Counted from the stretch's first letter, positions 27,836 to 36,087 are shown. The stretch is 64,000 nt of DNA from Halomonas sp. 328 (GCF_015645095.1 NZ_JADOTW010000008.1:1-64000), one strand, 5' to 3'. Numbers and translations: made by a program. The notes: generated by a model from the letters alone, not told the origin.

Positions 27836-28375
27836 ATGAGCAAGAGCCCCGAACGACTGCTGATCATCGACGACGACGAGATGTTCTGCCATGTGATGGA
27901 GCGGGCCATGAGCCGCCGCGGCTATGAGGTCGAGGTTGCCCATGACGCCGAGGCTGCCCTGGCCAAGGCGCGCCAGGCGCCGCCGGCCCTGGCCACCCTG
28001 GACCTCAAGCTGGAGCACGACTCCGGCCTCAAGCTGCTGCCGGAGCTGCTGGAGGCGGTGCCCGACTGCCGGGTGGTGGTACTGACCGGCTACTCGAGCA
28101 TCGCCACCGCCGTGGAGGCGATCAAGCTGGGGGCCGTCAACTACCTGTGCAAGCCCGCCGACGCCGACGAGATCCTCGCCGCCTTCGACAGGCAGGCCGG
28201 CGACCCGGATGCGGAGCTGGCCGATAACCCGCCCTCCATCAACCGGGTCACCTGGGAGCATATCCAGAAGGTGCTCCAGGAGCATGACGGCAATATCTCC
28301 GCCACCGCCCGGGCCCTGGGCATGCACCGCCGGACACTGCAGCGCAAGTTACAGAAACGCCCGGTGCGGCGATAA
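27836..28375 (+). CDS. regA: RegA/PrrA/ActR-type response regulator
   Basis: This 179-aa partner of the upstream kinase has a receiver domain at about 5-120: acidic pocket D12-D14, phosphoacceptor D56, T84 and K106. A short linker leads to a Fis-type helix-turn-helix, DGNISATARALGMHRRTLQRKL (about 151-172), the conserved DNA-binding end of RegA proteins. GAGG precedes the ATG. The final codons (QKRPVRR and stop) are repeated outside the gene at 28411 and, degenerately, at 28463. Confidence 0.94.
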   Translation: MSKSPERLLIIDDDEMFCHVMERAMSRRGYEVEVAHDAEAALAKARQAPPALATLDLKLEHDSGLKLLPELLEAVPDCRVVVLTGYSSIATAVEAIKLGAVNYLCKPADADEILAAFDRQAGDPDAELADNPPSINRVTWEHIQKVLQEHDGNISATARALGMHRRTLQRKLQKRPVRR

Positions 28376-28487
28376 CAGGCGCCGCACTTTCGACACGGCA
28401 AGCGGTAGAGACAGAAACGCCCGGTGCGGCGATAAGGCGCCGCCCCCTCGACAGGGCAAGCGACAGACACGTCCGGTACGCCGCCAA
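28351..28487 (+). repeat. Three tandem copies of the regA 3' end
   Basis: ACAGAAACGCCCGGTGCGGC followed by GATAA occurs at 28351 (inside regA) and 28411 (outside), with a third, more diverged copy from 28463. Period is 60 then 52 bp. The linking segments also match (GGCGCCGC, then TCGACA, GGCAAGCG). It occupies most of the space before the convergent HybE-like gene. Confidence 0.8.
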
Positions 28488-28489
28488 GC

Positions 28490-28897
28490 CTACTCCACCG
28501 GGGTCATCACCCGCGCCAGCAGGTGCTGGGCCAGGCGGTTGGCCTCGGCCAGGGAGTCCAGGTCGCTGAGGTCATCGAGAAGCTCGCAGGCCCAGAGGCC
28601 CTCCCCGTCGCCGAGATCCACCGGCGCGAAGGGGTAGCTGCCGCCGGGCAGGGCGACGCGCCGCAACGATGCGGCAGCGAAGTCCCCCGGGGTCGGCGAA
28701 ACCAGGGCCAGGGAGAGCGACAGCGGGGTCAGCAGGGCCCCGCACAGCTCTCCCGCGAAGGGCTGAAAGCAGAGCAGGTCGACGTTAAGGTGAGGATTGC
28801 GCCGGGGGGAGCGATAGATCTCGGTGGCGAAGCGCTGCTGATAGCGACGCACCAGGTGCTGGAGGCGGGCATAATCATCGACACTCAGGGCCTGCAT
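28490..28897 (-). CDS. HybE-like [NiFe]-hydrogenase assembly chaperone family protein (orphan)
   Basis: This 135-aa protein resembles the HybE/HupJ family of hydrogenase assembly chaperones. The central CGALLTPLSLSLALV aligns with the family CxxxTPWxxNLVLLP segment, VALPGGSYPFAPVDLGDGEGLWACEL with LPSGxYxFxxxxxxxxGxYxxCSLxSP, and the last helix with the Ala-rich ending. Key aromatic and Asn residues differ. No hydrogenase gene is near. Either a hydrogenase lies elsewhere or this branch has another partner. GGAGAGACGTT precedes the ATG. Confidence 0.62.
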   Translation of the reverse strand: MQALSVDDYARLQHLVRRYQQRFATEIYRSPRRNPHLNVDLLCFQPFAGELCGALLTPLSLSLALVSPTPGDFAAASLRRVALPGGSYPFAPVDLGDGEGLWACELLDDLSDLDSLAEANRLAQHLLARVMTPVE

Positions 28898-29010
28898 AAC
28901 GTCTCTCCGGATCGGGGGGCGCCCAGTATATCGAGCCCCGGCCGCCCCTCACAGTCGTCCCCGGGCTCTGCTAGGCTGGGCTAGCCAGCCCCGTTCCTCA
29001 AGGAGTCAGC

Positions 29011-29844
29011 ATGGACCTCTCCCAACGCCTCGCCCGCGCCCAGGCCCTGGCCGAAGCGGCCGGCGAGATGATCGTCGCCGCCCGCCGCGATCACGGTTTC
29101 TCCACTCGCCTGAAGCAGGGCCACGAACTGGTCACCGACGTCGACCTGGCGGTGGACGAGATGATCCGCGACGGCCTGGATCGGGACTTCCCCGCGGAGG
29201 CACGGCTCACCGAAGAGCTCACCCCGGACCGGGAGGCCCTGGAGGCCGATGGCCCCCTCTGGGTGGTGGACCCCATCGACGGTACCGTCAACTTCGCCCA
29301 TGGCCTGGCCCATGTGGCGGTCTCCATCGCCTGGATGGAGCACGGCAAGGCGCGCCTCGGCGTGGTCCATGCCCCCTTCCTCGGCCAGACTTTCACCGCC
29401 ATGCGCGGCCAGGGGGCCTACCTCAATGGTCAACGCATCGAGGCGAGCCGCGCCGACACCCTGGCCCATAGCCTGGTGGCCACCGGCTTCCCCTATCGTC
29501 GCGACAGCCGGGCGCCCCTGCTCAGGCGCCTGGCGGCGGTGCTCGACCAGTGCCGCGACGTGCGCCGCAACGGCTCCGCGGCGCTGGACCTGTGCGACGT
29601 GGCCAGTGGCCGCCTGGACGCCTACTACGAGAGCGTCTCCCCCTGGGACTTCGCCGCCGGCCTACTGATCGCCCGCGAGGCCGGCGCCAGCGTGGGCCAT
29701 CTCTACCCCTGCCCCAGCGGCCTCCACGAAGAGCTCTATGGCGAGAACCTGCTGGTCACCGCGCCGGCCATCCATGGCGCCCTGGGCGAGCTGCTGCGCC
29801 TGGCCGACGAGGACCGTTACCAGCCGGGCCAGGACGGCGACTAG
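29011..29844 (+). CDS. Inositol monophosphatase-family phosphatase
   Basis: This magnesium-dependent phosphatase of 277 aa has the metal-binding EELTPD, the signature WVVDPIDGTVNFAHGLAHVAVS and the C-terminal WDFAAGLLIAREAG. Such SuhB-like enzymes remove phosphate from inositol phosphates or related sugar and nucleotide phosphates. Sequence does not fix the substrate. It differs from the CysQ homologue at 62027-62821. AAGGAG lies 5 bases before the ATG. Confidence 0.88.
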   Translation: MDLSQRLARAQALAEAAGEMIVAARRDHGFSTRLKQGHELVTDVDLAVDEMIRDGLDRDFPAEARLTEELTPDREALEADGPLWVVDPIDGTVNFAHGLAHVAVSIAWMEHGKARLGVVHAPFLGQTFTAMRGQGAYLNGQRIEASRADTLAHSLVATGFPYRRDSRAPLLRRLAAVLDQCRDVRRNGSAALDLCDVASGRLDAYYESVSPWDFAAGLLIAREAGASVGHLYPCPSGLHEELYGENLLVTAPAIHGALGELLRLADEDRYQPGQDGD

Positions 29845-29989
29845 TCGGTCCCTCTGGGCGAGCCGCCCATCGGCAGTCGATAAGCCTGCCCAATAGCGGA
29901 TGTAGCCAGGCCCTATTGGCCAAGCGGGGGGCGATCGGAGACAATGACGCCAGTTTTTCGATACCCCCGGTTTTTCAAAGGAGAGATCT

Positions 29990-30265
29990 ATGTTCGTCGC
30001 CATCTTCGGTCGTCCCGGTTGCCCCTTCTGCGTGCGTGCCAAGGAGCTCGCCGAGCGCCTGAGCGAGGCCAAGGCCATCGAAGGCTTCCGCTACATCGAT
30101 ATCCACGAAGAGGGAATCACCAAGGCCGATATGGAGAAGACCATCGGCAAGCCGGTGGAGACCGTGCCGCAGATCTTCGTCGGCCAGACCCATATCGGCG
30201 GCTTCACCGAGTTCGACCAGTACGTGCGCGACCAGGCCCTGCTGCCGGAAGCCTCCGCCCAGTAA
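29990..30265 (+). CDS. grxA: Glutaredoxin (GrxA type)
   Basis: This dithiol glutaredoxin (91 aa) reduces protein disulfides and ribonucleotide reductase with glutathione. The active site is CPFC at residues 11-14, with the cis-Pro segment TVPQIFV and the glutathione-binding GGFTEFDQY. Length and start (MFVAIFGRPGCPFC) match GrxA rather than GrxC. AAGGAG precedes the ATG. It is a single gene ending in a good intrinsic terminator. Confidence 0.93.
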   Translation: MFVAIFGRPGCPFCVRAKELAERLSEAKAIEGFRYIDIHEEGITKADMEKTIGKPVETVPQIFVGQTHIGGFTEFDQYVRDQALLPEASAQ

Positions 30266-30287
30266 GCGCCGGCTCCGCTGCCTATCC

Positions 30288-30313
30288 AACGGCCCCACCC
30301 GGGGCCGTTTTTC
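30288..30313 (+). terminator. Intrinsic terminator of grxA
   Basis: An 8-bp stem (ACGGCCCC, loop ACCC, GGGGCCGT) is followed directly by TTTTTC on the plus strand, 23 bp past the glutaredoxin stop. Confidence 0.85.
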
Positions 30314-30422
30314 GTTGCCTTACCCGTGGCGACACTGATCTGCATCAAGTCGCTCCCCTTACCCCGGGGCGCGCCATGACCTAGAGTGAGACTCTCGACC
30401 GCCATCCGAGGAAGTCACCGTC

Positions 30423-31370
30423 ATGGATCTTCACCCCCGGCCCGGTGAGCGCCATCGCCGCCTGATCGACAACGCCCATGGCCTGCCGGCCCTGCGAACC
30501 GCCGTGGTGCACCCCTGCGACGAGGCCTCCCTCGGCGGCGCCCGCGCCGCCTGGGAGGAGGGGCTGATCGATCCGCTGCTGGTCGGCCCGAAACGGCGTA
30601 TCGTCGCCGCCGCCGAGGCCATCGACTGGGACCTCGACGGCATCGACCTGATCGACACCCCCCATAGCCACGCCTCCGCCGACCGCGCCGTGACCCTGGC
30701 CGCCGATGGCGAGGTCGAGGCCCTGATGAAGGGAGCCCTGCATACCGATGAGCTGATGTCGGCGGCCCTCTCCCGCCGCGCCGGCCTGCGCACCGAACGC
30801 CAGATGAGCCATGTCTATGCCCTGGACGTGCCCAGCTATGGCCTGCCGCTATTGATCACCGACGGCGCCCTGCATATCGCCCCGGACCTGATCGCCAAGC
30901 GCGATATCGTCCAGAACGCCATCGACCTGGCCCGGGCCATGGGCATCACCCAGCCCAGGGTGGCGCTGCTCTCAGCGGTAGAGACGGTGCGCCCCAACAT
31001 CCCCTCCACCCTGGAGGCCGCCGCCCTGTGCAAGATGGCCGAGCGGGGCCAGATCGAGGGCGGCCTCCTCGACGGCCCCCTGGCCATCGACAATGCGGTC
31101 TCCCTGGCTGCCGCCAGAAGCAAGCAGCTGCATTCCGAGGTGGCGGGCCAGGCCCATGTGCTGGTGGCCCCCGACCTGGAGGCCGCCAACATGATCGCCA
31201 AGCTGTTGATTCACCTGGCCAGCGCCCAGGCGGCGGGCCTGGTGATCGGCGCCCGGGTGCCGATCATGCTCACCAGTCGCTCCGACGACTGCCAGTCGCG
31301 CCTGGCGTCGGCGGCCCTGGCGCTGCTGCTGGCCCGCTATGATGAGACACGCCGCCATGACCCCGACTGA
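30423..31370 (+). CDS. Phosphate acetyl/butyryltransferase
   Basis: This 315-aa phosphotransacylase exchanges CoA for phosphate on short acyl-CoA. It is the compact PTA_PTB fold, without the long N-terminal regulatory domains of E. coli Pta. Family segments include VEALMKGALHTDELM, LLITDGALHIAPDL and SAVETVRPNIPSTLEAAAL. An acetate-kinase-type gene overlaps its 3' end, so the pair would convert acyl-CoA to acyl-phosphate to acid plus ATP, or the reverse. Whether acetyl-, propionyl- or butyryl-CoA is preferred is not decidable here. Confidence 0.88.
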   Translation: MDLHPRPGERHRRLIDNAHGLPALRTAVVHPCDEASLGGARAAWEEGLIDPLLVGPKRRIVAAAEAIDWDLDGIDLIDTPHSHASADRAVTLAADGEVEALMKGALHTDELMSAALSRRAGLRTERQMSHVYALDVPSYGLPLLITDGALHIAPDLIAKRDIVQNAIDLARAMGITQPRVALLSAVETVRPNIPSTLEAAALCKMAERGQIEGGLLDGPLAIDNAVSLAAARSKQLHSEVAGQAHVLVAPDLEAANMIAKLLIHLASAQAAGLVIGARVPIMLTSRSDDCQSRLASAALALLLARYDETRRHDPD

Positions 31371-32541
31371 GCCCGAGCGCGGCCCTTCCGGCGCGCGCCT
31401 GATCCTGAACGGGGGCTCCTCGACCCTGAAGTTCGCCCTCTACCGGGACGGCGTCCGTTGCCTGCGTGGCACCCTGGAGCGCATCGGCGGCGACCCGCAA
31501 CTGCGCCTCGGGCAGGCACCGGCGGGGCTCGTGCCCCCCGCGACCCTCACGGCGCCGGATACCCCCACCGCGGCGGCGTCGCTCCTCGACTGGCTGGACG
31601 CTCAGGGAGCACTGGCCGGCGTGGCGGCCATCATTCACCGGATCGTCCACGGGGGACGCGACTTCGCCGCCCCGGCGGTACTCGACGCGACCACCCTCGA
31701 GCGCCTCGATGCCCTCTCGCCCCTGGCGCCGCTGCACCAGCCCCAGGCCCTGGCGGTGGTCCGCGCCTGCCAAAGGCGCCTTCCCGGGATCCGCCAGATC
31801 GGCTGCTTCGACACCGCCTTCCATCGCGATCAGCCACGGCTCCATCAGCTCTTCGCCCTGCCTCGGGCCCTTGGCGACGAGGGCATCCTGCGTTACGGCT
31901 TCCATGGCCTCTCCTATGCCCATATCGCCCGGCGCCTGAGGGAGCGGGAGGGCGAAGACGCCGGTGGCCGCGCCATCGTCGCCCACCTCGGCCAGGGCGC
32001 CAGCCTCTGTGCCATGCACCGCGGCCAGAGCCTGGCCACCACCATGGGCTTCACCGCCCTGGACGGGCTGATGATGGGGCGCCGCTGCGGTGCCCTCGAT
32101 CCGGGGGTACTGCTCTACCTGCAGCGCCAGCGCGGCTGGGACCTGGAGCGGATCGAACGCCTGCTCTACCAGGAGAGCGGCCTGCTCGGCGTCTCCGGCC
32201 GCTCCGACGATATGCGTGACCTCCTGGCCAGCGATGACCCGGCCTGCCGGGAGGCCGTGGACCTCTTCGTCCACCGCCTGGTGCGTGAAATCGGCGCCCT
32301 GGTGGCGGTACTCGGCGGCCTCGACACCCTGGTCTTTACCGCCGGCATCGGCGAGCATGCCGCGCCCATCCGCCAGCGGGTCTGCGAGCAACTGGCCTGG
32401 CTGGGCATCGCCCTGGAGCCGCGACGCAACAGCGAGCATGGCCCACGCCTGGACCGCGGCGAGGGCCCCAGGCTCTGGGTCCTGGCCACCGACGAGGAGG
32501 CAGAAATGTACCTCGCCACCCGCGCCCTGCTCGACGCCTGA
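31357..32541 (+). CDS. Acetate/propionate kinase
   Basis: This ASKHA-fold kinase (about 394 aa) forms ATP from acetyl- or propionyl-phosphate. Characteristic segments are LILNGGSSTLKFALY, VHRIVHGG-like IHRIVHGGRDF, FDTAFHRDQP, YGFHGLSYAHIARRL, AHLGQGASLCAMHRGQSLATTMGFT and FTAGIGEHAAPIR. I place the start at the ATG at 31357 (MTPTEPERG), 14 bases before the end of the upstream gene; an alternative ATG at 31339 is possible. Overlap suggests coupled translation. Confidence 0.9.
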   Translation: MTPTEPERGPSGARLILNGGSSTLKFALYRDGVRCLRGTLERIGGDPQLRLGQAPAGLVPPATLTAPDTPTAAASLLDWLDAQGALAGVAAIIHRIVHGGRDFAAPAVLDATTLERLDALSPLAPLHQPQALAVVRACQRRLPGIRQIGCFDTAFHRDQPRLHQLFALPRALGDEGILRYGFHGLSYAHIARRLREREGEDAGGRAIVAHLGQGASLCAMHRGQSLATTMGFTALDGLMMGRRCGALDPGVLLYLQRQRGWDLERIERLLYQESGLLGVSGRSDDMRDLLASDDPACREAVDLFVHRLVREIGALVAVLGGLDTLVFTAGIGEHAAPIRQRVCEQLAWLGIALEPRRNSEHGPRLDRGEGPRLWVLATDEEAEMYLATRALLDA

Positions 32542-32624
32542 CCCCGCGTCCCTCCCTCGTTGAAAGGTCGAGGACGCCAGACGCCTATACTCGTGCATAT
32601 CACGGGGTGAGGAGCGGTCAGGCA

Positions 32625-33392
32625 ATGCAACGGGACGAATTTCTACAACAGCTGTGGCTCGACTATGTGCACCAGCATCCCGAGATCGGTGCGCTGCGCC
32701 TGTGGCCCCTGGAGCAGCCGCCGGAGTATCTGGCCCTGCTGACCCTCAATCACGGCAACCTGGCCGCCGCGGCCCTGCTCCCCAAGCTGGGTCACTTCGG
32801 CTATCGCAGCTGCGAACGCTACGCCATGGCCGACCGGGGCCTGCTGGTGACCCTGCTGGCACCACCGGATGACGGCCCCTGGCTGGCTCTGGGTGAGTTG
32901 CAGCTGGGCACCCTGACCCGAGCCCCCCGCGGCGAACTCCAGGCACTGATCACCCAGGCCCATCGGGAGGATTGCCGCGGCCAGAATCTGCTGTGCCGGG
33001 GGCGCCCCTGGCCGATGCCCAGCTGGGCCAGCTATCAGCGCCTCCAGGCGGCGCATCCCCTCGCCGCCTGGCTCTCGGTCATGGGGCCGCGCCTGCATCA
33101 TGTGGGCTTCGATTGCGATCGCCTGGGCACGTCCATCGAGCAACTGGATGGTGAACTTCGGCAGGTCGGCCTGGTCGGCGATGCGGATCGCCACCACGGT
33201 ATCTTTCCGGTTTCGCCGCTGCTCCAGTACCGTTTCTATGCCACCGGCTCGCGGCGCCTGCCCTTCGCCGAGGGGGACGAACACCGCATTCCCCTGGGCG
33301 GCCTGGCGCTGGTCCAGAAGTGCCTGGCCGGCGGCCAGGAACGTGCCGCCGAGTTGCTGCTTCCCAGCCATACGCGTTGCGAGCTGGCCTAA
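32625..33392 (+). CDS. DUF1338 / HglS-like protein
   Basis: This 255-aa protein resembles DUF1338 proteins, the family containing 2-oxoadipate dioxygenase/decarboxylase HglS (YdcJ). The match rests on a pattern rather than high identity: an N-terminal LWLDYVHQHPEI, an LGHFGYRSCERYAM segment, a possible metal-binding HHVGFDCDRL, and near the end LLQYRFY...LPFAEGDEHRIPLGG with the expected metal-site residues. I chose the ATG at 32625, ten bases after GGAG. It stands alone downstream of the kinase gene. Confidence 0.55.
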   Translation: MQRDEFLQQLWLDYVHQHPEIGALRLWPLEQPPEYLALLTLNHGNLAAAALLPKLGHFGYRSCERYAMADRGLLVTLLAPPDDGPWLALGELQLGTLTRAPRGELQALITQAHREDCRGQNLLCRGRPWPMPSWASYQRLQAAHPLAAWLSVMGPRLHHVGFDCDRLGTSIEQLDGELRQVGLVGDADRHHGIFPVSPLLQYRFYATGSRRLPFAEGDEHRIPLGGLALVQKCLAGGQERAAELLLPSHTRCELA

Positions 33393-33439
33393 GCCGGCCG
33401 CTGCCATGAGATTTGACTCGCTACGAGCTGGCCTAAGCC
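33380..33439. repeat. 16-bp direct repeat copying the stop region of the DUF1338 gene
   Basis: CGAGCTGGCCTAAGCC occurs at 33380-33395, where it holds the stop codon of the DUF1338 gene, and again at 33424-33439, 44 bp later. Confidence 0.8.
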
Positions 33440-33443
33440 TAGG

Positions 33444-33478
33444 TTATGCACAGTTTCTGTGGATAACGCTGTGCAAAG
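33444..33478. promoter_or_regulatory. DnaA-box-like inverted pair
   Basis: TTATGCACA (33444-33452) and TGTGGATAA (33458-33466) are opposed DnaA boxes; the second is the perfect consensus in reverse. A third, weaker match lies in CTGTGCAAAG (33469-33478). This resembles clusters bound by DnaA at origins or titration sites, but three sites are too few to call an origin. Confidence 0.5.
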
Positions 33479-33566
33479 CGCCTGCATAGGGCGAGCCCGG
33501 CAAGGACCCAGGGGGCGGCGTCACGACTTGGTCAGTTTTTCGTCATCAAGCGTTCAATAACCCCTG

Positions 33567-33617
33567 CCCCCTAACAAGCAACGCCCGAGCGAGGCTCGGG
33601 CGTTGCTTGTTAGGGGG
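33567..33617. terminator. Perfect 24-bp stem-loop
   Basis: The arms 33567-33590 and 33594-33617 are perfectly complementary around the loop GAG. It lies 25 bp past the stop of the minus-strand CoA-transferase gene and in front of the converging DUF1338 gene, so it would act in both directions. Confidence 0.8.
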
Positions 33618-33641
33618 GCGTCGTCCGGCTCGAAGGCCGCC

Positions 33642-34301
33642 TTACTCGAAGGTCATCTCCGGCACCTCGTCCGGGACGATCAGCCGCCCGGCGGTCTTCT
33701 CGGCGATCTCCTCGACGCTGACCCCTGGGGCACGCTCCTTGAGGATGAAGGCGCCGTCCTCGATCTCCAGGTAGGCCAGGTCGGTGAGCACCCGCTTGAT
33801 GCAGCCGGCGCCAGTCAGCGGCAGGGTGCACTCGGAGAGCAGCTTGGATTCACCATGCTTGGAGGCATGGGTCATGGTGACGATGATGTTGTCTGCCCCG
33901 GCCACCAGGTCCATGGCGCCGCCCATGCCCTTGATCAGCTTGCCGGGCACCATCCAGGAGGCGATATTGCCCTGCTGGTCCACCTCGAAGGCACCCAGCA
34001 CGGTGAGGTCCACATGGCCGCCACGGATCATGGCGAAGGATTCCGCCGAGGAGAAGATCGCCGCCCCCGAACGGGCGGTGACCGTCTGCTTGCCGGCATT
34101 GATCATGTCCGGGTCCACTTCCTCCTCGGTGGGGAAGCGGCCCATGCCCAGCAGGCCGTTCTCGGACTGCAGCATCACGTCCATGCCCTCGGGCACATAG
34201 TTGGCCACCAGGGTAGGGATGCCGATGCCGAGGTTGACGTAGAAGCCGTCCTGGAGTTCGCGCGCCACGCGCTGCGCCATCTGTTCGCGGGTCAGTGCCA
34301 T
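33642..34301 (-). CDS. 3-oxoacid CoA-transferase, subunit B
   Basis: This is the beta subunit (219 aa) of a succinyl-CoA:3-ketoacid-type CoA-transferase. The active-site Glu is in LQSENGLLGMG, and the opening segment ELQDGFYVNLGIGIPTLVANY is the family CoA-binding region. Other family segments are GGHVDLTVLGAFEVDQQGNIASWMVPGK and GMGGAMDLVAGADNIIVTMTH. It follows the alpha-subunit gene by 75 bp. With that partner it moves CoA between succinate and acetoacetate, or a similar oxoacid. Confidence 0.93.
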   Translation of the reverse strand: MALTREQMAQRVARELQDGFYVNLGIGIPTLVANYVPEGMDVMLQSENGLLGMGRFPTEEEVDPDMINAGKQTVTARSGAAIFSSAESFAMIRGGHVDLTVLGAFEVDQQGNIASWMVPGKLIKGMGGAMDLVAGADNIIVTMTHASKHGESKLLSECTLPLTGAGCIKRVLTDLAYLEIEDGAFILKERAPGVSVEEIAEKTAGRLIVPDEVPEMTFE

Positions 34302-34376
34302 GCTGTGTTGCCTCTTGTCTTGGGGAGGAGCCCGGCGTCGCCGGACGCTCGCAATCGTCGTTACCGTCGCGGTGGA

Positions 34377-35075
34377 TCAATCACGCACGGTGCGCTTCTC
34401 GATACGCTTCTCGAAGCAACCCTGGATGATGCGGTCCACGTAGATACCGGGGGTGTGGATCTGGCTGGGATCCAGCTCGCCGGGTTCGACGATCTCCTCC
34501 ACCTCCACCACGGTGATGCGCCCGGCGGTGGCGGCCACCGGATTGAAGTTCTGGGCGGTATGGCGATAGACCACGTTACCGTAGCGGTCGGCCTTCCAGC
34601 CCTTGACGATGGCGAAGTCGCCGGTGATGGCCTCCTCGAGGATATGCGGCCGGCCGTTGAACTCGCGTACCTCCTTGCCCTCGCCCACCGGCGTGCCGTA
34701 GCCGGTGGCGGTATAGAACGCGGGGATGCCGGCGCCGCCGGCGCGCATCTTCTCCGCCAGGGTGCCCTGGGGCGTCAGCACCACCTCGATCTCGCCGTCG
34801 AGCATCTGCCGCTCGAAGAGCGCATTCTCGCCCACGTAGGAGGCGAGGATCTTCTTGATCTGGCGATCCTCCAGCAGCACGCCGAGGCCGAAACCGTCCA
34901 CGCCGCAGTTGTTGGAGACCACGGTGAGGTCGCGCACGCCACGGCGCTTGATCTCGTCGATCAGGTTCTCGGGGATACCGCACAGCCCGAAGCCCCCGGC
35001 GATCACGGTCATGCCGCTCTCGATGCCCGCCATGGCGTCTTCATAGGAGTAGACCCGCTTGTCGAATCCGGCCAT
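34377..35075 (-). CDS. 3-oxoacid CoA-transferase, subunit A
   Basis: This is the alpha subunit (232 aa). The start at the ATG at 35075 gives [31 protein letters not shown] is the CoA-binding glycine loop and [15 protein letters not shown] follows, both typical of ScoA/AtoD-like subunits. The pair transfers CoA from succinyl-CoA or acetyl-CoA to acetoacetate. The divergent LysR gene 121 bp away is its likely regulator, inferred from arrangement. Confidence 0.93.
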   Translation of the reverse strand: MAGFDKRVYSYEDAMAGIESGMTVIAGGFGLCGIPENLIDEIKRRGVRDLTVVSNNCGVDGFGLGVLLEDRQIKKILASYVGENALFERQMLDGEIEVVLTPQGTLAEKMRAGGAGIPAFYTATGYGTPVGEGKEVREFNGRPHILEEAITGDFAIVKGWKADRYGNVVYRHTAQNFNPVAATAGRITVVEVEEIVEPGELDPSQIHTPGIYVDRIIQGCFEKRIEKRTVRD

Positions 35076-35196
35076 TGCTCTGCCTCGTCTTGTTGTCGGA
35101 GAAGTGGATCCCAGTGTTGCCCCGGACAATATATTTGTTAAGTTTGTTTTTTTTATGGATTAATTTACTTGTTATATAAAAGCGAGGCCGGATGCG
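35076..35196. promoter_or_regulatory. AT-rich divergent control region of the CoA-transferase and LysR genes
   Basis: About 60 bp here (35125-35185) is unusually AT-rich for the window: runs such as AATATATTTGTTAAG and TTGTTATATAAAAG stand out. It probably holds both divergent promoters and the LysR operator. I could not identify a specific T-N11-A site with confidence. Confidence 0.6.
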
Positions 35197-36087
35197 ATGA
35201 CGGTAAAACAGCTGCGGGCCTTCCTGGCGGTGGCCCAGACCCTGAGCTTCACCCGGGCCTGCGAGCGCCTGCACCTCTCCCAGCCGGCGCTGAGCCTGGC
35301 CATCAAGGGGCTGGAAGAGAGCCTGGGCGGGCCGCTGCTGATCCGCAGCACCCGCAGCGTGCGCCTGACCCCGGAAGGGGAGTCCCTGGTACCCCTGGCC
35401 AAGCGCCTGCTGGTGGAGTGGGACAACACCGAGGAGCTGCTGCGCCAGCGCTTTACCCTGCAACTGGGGCGGGTGGCGGTGGCCGCCATGCCCGCCTTCG
35501 CCTGCAACCTGCTGCCGGCGGCGCTGATGGCCTTCCGCCGCCGCCATCCGCGCATCACGGTGACGGTGCACGACGTGATCAACGAGCAGGTGATCGAGAT
35601 GGTGCGCCGTGGCCAGGTCGAACTGGGCATCGCCTTCGCCCCGGAGGCCGACCGGGGCCTCGCCTTTACCCCCCTGTTCGAGGATCGCTTCGTGGCGGTG
35701 GTCCCCGCGGACTCGCCGCTGGCCGAGGCCGGTACCCTGCGCTGGGCCGATCTGCTGGCCTATGACCTGATCACCCTGCAGCGCCCCTCCCTGGTGCGCC
35801 TGCTGCTGGAGTCGGAGCTGGCCGCCCAGGGTATCGAGCTGGCCGTCACCTTCGAGAGCCATCAGCTGGTCACGGTGGGCCGCATGGTGGCCAGTGGCCT
35901 GGGTGTCAGCGCCGTGCCGGCCCTGTGCCGCGAGCAGATGCACGAACTGGGGGCCCGCTGCCTGCCCCTGGAGGCACCGGTGATCTCACGCCCGGTGGGG
36001 GTCCTCTCCCCGGCCGGTCAGGAGCTCTCGGTCGCGGCCCAGGCACTGCGGGAGATCCTCGCCGAGCCGCTGCGCGACCTGGCATAA
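35197..36087 (+). CDS. LysR-family transcriptional regulator (likely acetoacetate/CoA-transferase regulator)
   Basis: This 296-aa LysR protein has the usual N-terminal winged helix (MTVKQLRAFLAVAQTLSFTRACERLHLSQPALSLAIKGLEESLG, about 1-60) and an effector-binding domain. It is divergent from the CoA-transferase operon and 82 bp upstream of the acetoacetyl-CoA ligase gene, so it may control both. That is the usual logic of LysR genes but no operator was verified. Confidence 0.9.
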   Translation: MTVKQLRAFLAVAQTLSFTRACERLHLSQPALSLAIKGLEESLGGPLLIRSTRSVRLTPEGESLVPLAKRLLVEWDNTEELLRQRFTLQLGRVAVAAMPAFACNLLPAALMAFRRRHPRITVTVHDVINEQVIEMVRRGQVELGIAFAPEADRGLAFTPLFEDRFVAVVPADSPLAEAGTLRWADLLAYDLITLQRPSLVRLLLESELAAQGIELAVTFESHQLVTVGRMVASGLGVSAVPALCREQMHELGARCLPLEAPVISRPVGVLSPAGQELSVAAQALREILAEPLRDLA

